Assembly (NCBI GenBank): GCA_021811005.1
Contig: JAJZPY010000004.1
Location: forward strand, 1 to 29,708
From: Pseudomonadota bacterium
GTDB lineage: Bacteria; Pseudomonadota; Gammaproteobacteria; Burkholderiales; Ferrovaceae
Length of the DNA: 29,708 nucleotides
Direction of reading: 5' to 3'
The notes beneath the pieces were generated by a model. That model saw nothing but the letters and a program-made list of their open reading frames with translations. It was not told the DNA's origin and did no database searches. The translations under genes and the position numbers were made by a program. Below, one piece after another: positions 21,494-27,947 of this stretch; the stretch's first letter is position 1; every line of letters begins with the position of its first letter.

Positions 21494-21911
21494 CGTGCGT
21501 CCCCCTAGCAATTTTCGGCGTCTTCTTAAAACGCCCTAGTTTGTTCTGAAAATGTTCTATGGGGTTATACATGAAAAGTTGTCACGGGGAAATCCGAAAA
21601 AAACCGCATTTCCGGTTGCAAGGCCTGCGTGACGCGATTTCGGCCGGATCAGCCCCCTTGTTATTTTTTAACTTATTGTTTTTATTGTGTTTTAAAAAAG
21701 TTTTTCGCAGATTGCACACCGCACGGCATGGCTTGTAGATAATTAGGCTTCTGGTATTCGATTGTGGTTTTTTGGTAAACGTTTCCTTATGGTTTTACGC
21801 CAATTAACACGAGTGTCTGTTTTTTTCCTACAACTTTTAATGTATGATGCAACCTATTGACTAGCCTTATGAAAAAGCGAACTATTCATAGGCCAATCCG
21901 GGAATAATGCG
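21494..21911. promoter_or_regulatory. AT-rich intergenic regulatory region (divergent bactofilin 3 / type I secretion operon)
   Basis: This 418-bp gap is clearly richer in A and T than the genes around it, with many T-runs (about 21660-21715 and 21820-21840). It must hold promoters for the bactofilin pair on the minus strand and the secretion operon on the plus strand. It contains the shared element ATGCAACCTATTGACTA (21847-21863), with TTGACT at 21857-21862 as a possible -35 box and a weak -10 near 21880-21886. TATGAT at 21843-21848 is another -10 candidate. A 55-codon ATG frame (21571-21738) with a hydrophobic middle is present but is not supported as a gene. T-runs in phase with the helix could bind H-NS-type proteins; that is inference. 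Confidence 0.6.
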
Positions 21912-23486
21912 ATGCGACGACAGCTGTTGGTTCTATTGATGGCGTGGGGGTGCCTGTCAGAAGCGACTGCTGCTGAAGACGGTTTACTCAACCAGTTGAC
22001 GCAAAAAGCATTGCTGACCAATCCGGATGTTTTGTCACATTGGCATGACTTCAATGCGGCAACCCAGGAAATCAGGGTGGCGCGTGGCGGATATTTGCCC
22101 AAAGTGGATCTTTCCAGCAATGCGGGGAATGAGCGCCTGACTTCCCCACTGTCGCAATTTTACACAATCAGTTCAAACTTTTACCGAGACACCACGACAG
22201 TTACCCTGACCCAGATGCTGTACGACGGGTTCATGACGCGGGATGAGGTGCGCCGCCTTAACCATGTTCAGCTGTCCCGTTATTTCGAGTGGCTGGATTC
22301 CATGGAAAATTCCGCTCTGGAAACCGCCCAGTCCTATTTCGATCTGGTGCGGCACAAGGCGCTCTACCGGTTGTCCGAAGAAAATTTTGTTTCTCACCGT
22401 GTGGTTTACGAGCAAATTTTGCTGAAGGTGAACGCCGGAGTTGGCCGGGCGGTGGATCTGGAGCAAATCAAGGGCCGTCTGGCGCTCAGCGAGTCGAATC
22501 TGGTGACAGACAATTCCAGCGTTCAGGACGCGAACGCGCGACTGCTGCGTTTGGTCAATGAAATGCCCAAGCGCGAAGACGACGGCACGCCGGACATGCT
22601 GGTTAAGAAAATTCCGATCGGGGCAGCAACTGATCAGCTGGCTTCTGCCATCAACGACAATCCGGCAGTGCTTGCTGCCGTGGAAAACGTCCGCGCTGCG
22701 CAATCTGATCTGGATGAAAGACGCGGCAAATACCAGCCCAAACTCGACGTCGTCCTTTCTGATTCACGGGGAAAAAACGTCGGTGGCGTGATTGGACAAA
22801 ACCGGGATGCCGTGGCGCAAGTGGTCATGAGCTGGAACCTGTTCAACGGAGGCTCTGATGCTTTCAGGGCAAACCAGTACACGGAGCAACTGCAGGCGGC
22901 CCGTTACAAGCGGGACAAAGCATGTCGCGATGCCCGGCAGCAAGAGGACCTGGCCTACCATGGCGTCGGAACATTGACGGAACAGCTGGGTTTCCTCGCT
23001 CAGCGCAGGGATGCCATTGAAAAGGCGCGATACGCCTACAAAAAGCAATTCGATCTGGGACAACGTTCGTTGCTTGACCTGCTTGATTCGGAAAACGAGC
23101 TTTACCAGTCGCAGCGCGCCTATGTGAATGCAATCTACGATCGGGCCATCGACGCTGCAAAAGCGCTGGCTGGCATGGGCAAGCTGGTCAGCACGTTGGG
23201 GCTGACCTCCATGAACGCAGGTGACGTGGCTGGAACGGCAGTTGGCGCAGCAGACCGTCCGGAAAGCTGTCCGGTGCTGGCATCGGCCTCGTTGCAGGAT
23301 CGAAAGCAGGAACTCATCGACCGTGCACGAGAAGAACTGCAGCCTGTTGAATCAAGAAAGCAGCTTCCTCTGGACATGCCGCCTTCGAGTGATAAACCCG
23401 AAATTATCAAGATCCCTGTGAAGAAATCATCAGAAAAGGCCGCGGCGCCTGCTGATGATGCCAAGACAGGCAACGACAAGCAGTAA
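21912..23486 (+). CDS. TolC-family outer-membrane protein of a type I secretion system (LapE/AggA-like)
   Basis: The 524-aa protein has a signal peptide ending at ATAAED (about residue 21) and a TolC-type body with two repeats. Features seen are ALLTNPDVLSHWHDFNAA near the N-terminus, the repeat-1 strand-helix region ALETAQSYFDLVRHK, and LLDLLDSENELYQSQRAYVNA in repeat 2 (about residues 384-404). After the last helix (about residue 420) comes a charged, Ser/Lys/Glu/Pro-rich tail of about 90 residues, with one Cys, which is not part of the fold. It forms the outer-membrane pore through which the adhesin would pass. The ABC gene starts 4 bp after its stop. Confidence 0.92.
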   Translation: MRRQLLVLLMAWGCLSEATAAEDGLLNQLTQKALLTNPDVLSHWHDFNAATQEIRVARGGYLPKVDLSSNAGNERLTSPLSQFYTISSNFYRDTTTVTLTQMLYDGFMTRDEVRRLNHVQLSRYFEWLDSMENSALETAQSYFDLVRHKALYRLSEENFVSHRVVYEQILLKVNAGVGRAVDLEQIKGRLALSESNLVTDNSSVQDANARLLRLVNEMPKREDDGTPDMLVKKIPIGAATDQLASAINDNPAVLAAVENVRAAQSDLDERRGKYQPKLDVVLSDSRGKNVGGVIGQNRDAVAQVVMSWNLFNGGSDAFRANQYTEQLQAARYKRDKACRDARQQEDLAYHGVGTLTEQLGFLAQRRDAIEKARYAYKKQFDLGQRSLLDLLDSENELYQSQRAYVNAIYDRAIDAAKALAGMGKLVSTLGLTSMNAGDVAGTAVGAADRPESCPVLASASLQDRKQELIDRAREELQPVESRKQLPLDMPPSSDKPEIIKIPVKKSSEKAAAPADDAKTGNDKQ

Positions 23487-23490
23487 TGTG

Positions 23491-25692
23491 ATGGAAAATC
23501 AGAAGCCACCCGGCCCTCGGGCAGTGACAGAAGTAAGCCCCAATCTTGGGCTGCGGGAAGACCTGCTTCTGCACGATCCGCTGCTGGATTGTCTCCTGGA
23601 AATCGCCCGCATTCATGGCCGTGCAAGCACCCGGGCGGCGCTGACCGCAGGTTTGCCATTACAGAACGGCCGTCTCACACCGGTCCTGGTGGCAAGGGCG
23701 GCCAATCGGGCTGGTCTCAATTGCAGGGTGGTTCGTCGGGACCTGGCAAAAATCGAATCCTCCCAGTTGCCGGTCATGCTGCTTCTTGCAGGCAATGAAG
23801 CTTGCGTGCTGTTGGGCTGGAATACGGCAGATGGCAGTGCAGAAGTGCTTCTGCCCAATACGGGGCAGGCCGCATTTTTCATGTCCGAGCAGGAGTTGCT
23901 GGCCCGCTACTCCGGGGTGGCCATTTATCTTCACCCCCGCTTCAAGTACGACCGCCGAATTCCGGAGCTCAAGAAGCTGAGAGCGCACCATTGGTTCTGG
24001 GGGGTGATTACCCAGCAATGGCGAATCTATCGGGACGTGCTTGCGGCGGCAGTGCTGATCAACCTGTTTGCCCTTGCCCTGCCGCTTTTTTCAATGAATG
24101 TGTACGATCGCGTGGTTCCCAATTACGCGGTGGATACGCTCTGGGTTTTGGCGCTGAGCGTTACGCTCCTTCTTGGCCTGGATTTTCTGTTGCGCATGTT
24201 GCGCGGGCATTTCATTGACCAGGCTTCCGCAAGAATTGACATCCAGCTGTCTGCCGTGCTGATGGAGCGTGTTCTCGGGCTGAAAATGGCATCCCGGCCA
24301 GAGTCTGTCGGTGCATTTGCAGCCACCATGAAGTCCTATGAAGTCATTCGGGATTTCATCGCCTCTGCAACGGTGGCCACCCTGGTGGACATGCCGTTTG
24401 CGTTGCTGTTTTACGCGGCCATTGTGTGGATTGCCTGGCCCCTTGTATTTATCCCCATGGCGGGTTTCCTGATCGTAACGATCTACGTGTATGCCGTGCA
24501 GCACCGAATGCATGAACTGGCTGAAACCACGTACAAAACCGGGGCGTTGCGCAATGCAACCCTGGTGGAAAGTCTGGCGGCAATAGAAACGATCAAGGCG
24601 CTTGGGGCTGAAGGCCAGGTTCAAACCAACTGGGAAAAAACCAGCGCATTTCTGACGAAGGTTTCCATCCAGCAGCGCAGCCTGTCGCTTTCTGCCACCC
24701 AAAGCGTCCAAACCATGCAGCAGGTCGTCAATGTGGTGGCGCTGATTGCGGGGGTTTATCTGATTCATGAAAACATGTTGACTCAGGGTGGCATGATTGC
24801 CAGCACCATGCTGATGGGGCGGGCCATGGCTCCGCTGGGGCAACTGGCCGCATTGCTGATCCAGTACCAGGGTGCACGCACTTCGCTGGAACCTCTCAAC
24901 AAACTGATGGAGACGCCGGTCGAGCGTCCGCCGTCATCGACTTTTGTGCACCGTGCCGAACTCAAGGGAAAGATAGAGTTTCGTGATGTTACCTTCAGCT
25001 ATCCGAATAGCGATGCAGCACTCAAGAATGTTTCCTTCTCCATAGAACCTGGAGAGTCGGTGGTCCTGCTTGGGAAAGTGGGTTCCGGCAAGTCCACCAT
25101 CCTGAAACTTCTGATGGGGTTTTATGAGCCACAGTCAGGCTCGGTGCTGGTGGACGGGATAGACCTGCGCCAGATCGATCCCGCCGACCTCCGCCGCAAC
25201 GCGGGGTATGTGGGGCAGGAGTCCATCTTGTTCTACGGCACATTGAGGGAAAACATCGTGTTTGGTGCGCCCTACGCGGATGATTCTGCCGTATTGGCGG
25301 CTGCCGGAATTGCCGGGCTTCTGGAAATGGTCAACCGCCATCCCAGGGGCTTTGACATGCAGATCGGCGAGCGGGGTGACAACCTTTCCGGCGGACAGCG
25401 TCAAAGCGTGTCCATTGCGCGAGCTTTTTTGACGGAGCCGCCTCTGCTGTTGCTGGATGAACCCACCAGCGGCATGGACTACACGACTGAAAATGAATTC
25501 AAGGTTCGCTTGGGGCGTTTTGCCAAGCGTTCTGTGCCAGGAAAAACACTTTTGGTATCAACTCACCGTTCCAGCCTGGTTGATTTGGCTGACCGTGTCA
25601 TTGTAATAGACAACGGCAATATCGTGGCCGATGGTCCTCGCGAACAAGTGGTCGCTGACTTGCAAGCCGGGCGCGTCCGGAGGGCACGATGA
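23491..25692 (+). CDS. Type I secretion ABC transporter (LapB-like) with C39-like domain
   Basis: The 733-aa protein fuses an N-terminal peptidase-like domain (about 30-150), a membrane domain (about 180-450) and an ATPase domain. The C39-type domain lacks the catalytic Cys-His pair in its usual place (CLLEIARIHGRASTRAAL is the homologous start but no QxxxxxC is seen), so it is a non-cleaving C39-like domain of the RtxB/LapB class. The ATPase has LLGKVGSGKST (Walker A, about 526-536), YVGQESILF (Q-loop), LSGGQRQSVSIARA (signature, about 632-645), LLLLDEPTSGMD (Walker B) and STHRSSLV (H-loop). The ATG at 23491 lies 4 bp after tolC; it overlaps the next gene by 4 bp (ATGA). Confidence 0.93.
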   Translation: MENQKPPGPRAVTEVSPNLGLREDLLLHDPLLDCLLEIARIHGRASTRAALTAGLPLQNGRLTPVLVARAANRAGLNCRVVRRDLAKIESSQLPVMLLLAGNEACVLLGWNTADGSAEVLLPNTGQAAFFMSEQELLARYSGVAIYLHPRFKYDRRIPELKKLRAHHWFWGVITQQWRIYRDVLAAAVLINLFALALPLFSMNVYDRVVPNYAVDTLWVLALSVTLLLGLDFLLRMLRGHFIDQASARIDIQLSAVLMERVLGLKMASRPESVGAFAATMKSYEVIRDFIASATVATLVDMPFALLFYAAIVWIAWPLVFIPMAGFLIVTIYVYAVQHRMHELAETTYKTGALRNATLVESLAAIETIKALGAEGQVQTNWEKTSAFLTKVSIQQRSLSLSATQSVQTMQQVVNVVALIAGVYLIHENMLTQGGMIASTMLMGRAMAPLGQLAALLIQYQGARTSLEPLNKLMETPVERPPSSTFVHRAELKGKIEFRDVTFSYPNSDAALKNVSFSIEPGESVVLLGKVGSGKSTILKLLMGFYEPQSGSVLVDGIDLRQIDPADLRRNAGYVGQESILFYGTLRENIVFGAPYADDSAVLAAAGIAGLLEMVNRHPRGFDMQIGERGDNLSGGQRQSVSIARAFLTEPPLLLLDEPTSGMDYTTENEFKVRLGRFAKRSVPGKTLLVSTHRSSLVDLADRVIVIDNGNIVADGPREQVVADLQAGRVRRAR

Positions 25693-27215
25693 ATGAACGC
25701 GGTCTTCCGGTCGAGAAAAAAGGAAATTCGCTGACCGATGGGGACTCCCGCGCAATCAAGAGGTGGTGGCGTCAGATAGAACAAGGTGACGTGCAGTTGC
25801 CGGGGCCGGCCCGCTGGGTGGTCTCCGGGATGGTGCGCACGCTGGACTGGCCCAAGAAAAGGCTGCAGCCTTATTTTAATTGGCTGCTTCGCCGCCAGGA
25901 CATCAAATTTGTCGATGCGGGCCTCGATGATTTTATGGCCAGCGCCGATAACGCCATACTGATGCAGGAACCGGTCAAGGCACGGGTCCTCATCAAGTTG
26001 ATGATCTCGCTGGTCGTGCTCTTTCTGGTGTGGGCGACGTTTACCAAAGTAAACGAAGTGACCCGTGGGGATGGAAAAGTCATTCCCTTCAGCCAGGTCC
26101 AGATGATCCAGAATCTGGATGGAGGCATCGTGACCCAGATCCTCGTCCATGAGGGCGATGTCGTGGACAAGGATCAGGTCCTGATGCGCATTGACGATAC
26201 GCGCTCGCTGGCTACCCTCAAGGAAAGCCGTGCTCAAGTGCTGGCACTTGAAGCAAAGGCAGCACGTCTGCGAGCCCTGGCCGAGAACACAAAACTCGCC
26301 ATGCCCCAGGAAGTGCTTCAGGAAGATCCAGCCACGGCAGAGGAAGAGAAGCGTCTTTACGAATCGAGAAACTCGGAGCTCGAAACCACCATTTCCATTG
26401 CAAGAGGGCAGCTGTCGCAACGCCAGCACGAGCTGTCCGAGCTGCAAGCCAAGGAAGTTCAGGCTGACAAAGCCTGGGAGCTCACCTACAAGGAATTGAC
26501 GCTGACCAAGCCTTTGCGAGCTGCCGGCGCAGTTTCAGATGTGGATATCCTGAAGCTTGAACGGGATGTTGCCCGTTTCAAGGGCGATCGGGACATGGCC
26601 GCGGCGCAGATACAGAGGGTCAAGGCTGCCATTACCGAATCCACCGGAAAAGTGAAGGAAGTGGAAGACAGTTTCAGAAACGACGCGCGAAAAGATCTTT
26701 CGGACACCATGGCAAAGCTCAACGGGCTCAACGAGGCGACAGTCGGGCTGTCAGACAAGGTATCCCACTCTGTCATGCACTCTCCGGTCCGGGGCACGGT
26801 GAAACGCCTTCTCGTGAATACGGTTGGCGGGGTGATCCGGCCTGGCGAGAATGTGATGGAAATCGTGCCGTTGGACGACAAGTTGCTGCTTGAAGTCCGT
26901 GTTCAGCCCAGGGACATTGGCTTTCTCAGGCCTGGGTTGCGCGCCATGATTCGCTTCAGTGCGTACGATTTTTCAATTTACGGCGGTTTGGCAGGGACGC
27001 TGGAATCCATCGGGGCGGACACTGTCGTGGATGAAAAGGGGAATGCTTTTTACCTGGTGCGGGTGAAAACGGACAAAAGCAGCTTGGGGCCCAATCTGCC
27101 CATTATTCCGGGCATGGTGGCGGAGGTGGATATTCAGACCGGGGAGAAATCCATATTGAGCTACATGCTCAAGCCTGTTCTGAGGGCCCACGAGCGAGCA
27201 CTCACCGAACGGTGA
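25689..27215 (+). CDS. Type I secretion membrane fusion protein (LapC/HlyD-like)
   Basis: The 508-aa HlyD-family adaptor has a cytoplasmic N-terminus of about 95 residues, longer than in HlyD itself. One membrane helix follows (LMISLVVLFLVWATFTKV, about 103-120), then the first lipoyl half (GGIVTQILVHEGDVVDKDQVL). A long coiled coil comes next (about 175-340), then the second lipoyl half (SPVRGTVKRLLVNTVGGVI) and a beta-barrel with KTDKSSLGPNLPIIPGMVAEVDI, which is the typical C-terminal motif. It joins the ABC exporter to the TolC-like pore. The ATG overlaps the ABC stop; the stop overlaps the GTG start of the regulator, so all four genes form one operon. Confidence 0.94.
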   Translation: MNERGLPVEKKGNSLTDGDSRAIKRWWRQIEQGDVQLPGPARWVVSGMVRTLDWPKKRLQPYFNWLLRRQDIKFVDAGLDDFMASADNAILMQEPVKARVLIKLMISLVVLFLVWATFTKVNEVTRGDGKVIPFSQVQMIQNLDGGIVTQILVHEGDVVDKDQVLMRIDDTRSLATLKESRAQVLALEAKAARLRALAENTKLAMPQEVLQEDPATAEEEKRLYESRNSELETTISIARGQLSQRQHELSELQAKEVQADKAWELTYKELTLTKPLRAAGAVSDVDILKLERDVARFKGDRDMAAAQIQRVKAAITESTGKVKEVEDSFRNDARKDLSDTMAKLNGLNEATVGLSDKVSHSVMHSPVRGTVKRLLVNTVGGVIRPGENVMEIVPLDDKLLLEVRVQPRDIGFLRPGLRAMIRFSAYDFSIYGGLAGTLESIGADTVVDEKGNAFYLVRVKTDKSSLGPNLPIIPGMVAEVDIQTGEKSILSYMLKPVLRAHERALTER

Positions 27216-27844
27216 GTGCATGGGGTATGCAGAAAGTACTCCGACATCTCTTCGTGACCGAAGAAGAGCCGCTTCGATCTAATTGGGTCGGAGCTTTTCC
27301 TTCCGCCCAGTTGTCTCACTGGTCCAGTTCCCAGCAGTCCTTTCAGGCCGATCTGTTCTGGCTCGTATTACCTTACGATGACGGAGCAGGCGCTCTCATT
27401 GACCTCTGGAAGAAAATTGCCGGCCCCAGTCCACTGGTGGCTCTTTCGGACGAGCCAGGTGACGAAGAAGGGATTTCTGTCTTGCAGGCAGGCGCATCAG
27501 GCTATTGCAACGGCTACGCTTCTCCCGAGGTGCTGCGTCAGGTGGCCCATACTGTGGAACAGGGCGGAGTCTGGGTGGGGCAATCGCTGGTTCAGAAACT
27601 GGTTTCAGCAGTAGCACGGCAGGCATCAACACCTGCAGCGGCTGCAGGTGGCTGGGCCAAGGTGCTCACCGAGCGAGAACAGGCCGTGGCGATGGCGGTG
27701 GCTTCCGGCGCCAGCAACAAGGAAATAGCGGGACGTTTGGGGATCACCGAACGAACCGTCAAGGCGCACCTCAGTGCCGCTTTTGAAAAACTCAACGTGC
27801 GCGACCGCCTTCAGCTGACTTTGCTCATCAACGGCCTTTCCTGA
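27212..27844 (+). CDS. LuxR-family response-regulator-like transcription factor with degenerate receiver
   Basis: The 210-aa protein ends in a LuxR/GerE helix-turn-helix (about 147-205): LTEREQAVAMAVASGASNKEI, then GRLGITERTVKAHLSAAFEKL. The first 130 residues resemble a receiver domain (PSPLVALSDEP..GISVLQAGASGYCNGYAS near its end). The Lys normally seen in the last strand (GYLLKD-type) is Asn here, and the usual Asp at the end of the third strand is not clear (FWLVLPYDD). Phosphorylation is therefore doubtful, as in CsgD/VpsT-type biofilm regulators. It starts with GTG overlapping the HlyD stop (GTGA); ATG at 27227 is the alternative. It sits just upstream of the adhesin gene and is a likely regulator of it. 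Confidence 0.88.
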   Translation: MSAWGMQKVLRHLFVTEEEPLRSNWVGAFPSAQLSHWSSSQQSFQADLFWLVLPYDDGAGALIDLWKKIAGPSPLVALSDEPGDEEGISVLQAGASGYCNGYASPEVLRQVAHTVEQGGVWVGQSLVQKLVSAVARQASTPAAAAGGWAKVLTEREQAVAMAVASGASNKEIAGRLGITERTVKAHLSAAFEKLNVRDRLQLTLLINGLS

Positions 27845-27862
27845 CCCGAATCCTTCTCGGGT
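27844..27862 (+). terminator. Weak hairpin after the regulator gene
   Basis: ACCCGA (27844-27849) pairs with TCGGGT (27857-27862), with a 7-nt loop. Only TTGTACTTT follows, so the T-run is poor. It may reduce read-through from the secretion operon into the adhesin gene rather than stop it. Confidence 0.35.
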
Positions 27863-27919
27863 TGTACTTTCGTACAATGGCGCGCCCCCTTGAAATGGCG
27901 CAAAATTTTGGCCATATCC
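27862..27919 (+). promoter_or_regulatory. Candidate operator and promoter of the adhesin gene
   Basis: TTGTACTTTCGTACAA (27862-27877) is a perfect 6-bp inverted repeat with a 4-nt centre and overlaps TACAAT (27873-27878), a good -10 box. Further down, TTGAAA (27890-27895) is a good -35 box with a weak -10 (CATATC, 27913-27918) at 17 bp. CAAAATTTTG (27901-27910) is a second perfect palindrome. The gene starts at 27948. Which promoter is used cannot be told from sequence. Confidence 0.45.
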
Positions 27920-27947
27920 CGTGAAAAGACATGAGTAAGGATTGGCC

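Noticed and set aside
21571..21738. 55-codon frame with a hydrophobic centre
   Set aside because: No good ribosome-binding site or known family, and it lies in AT-rich intergenic DNA where chance frames are likely. Kept only as part of a finding.
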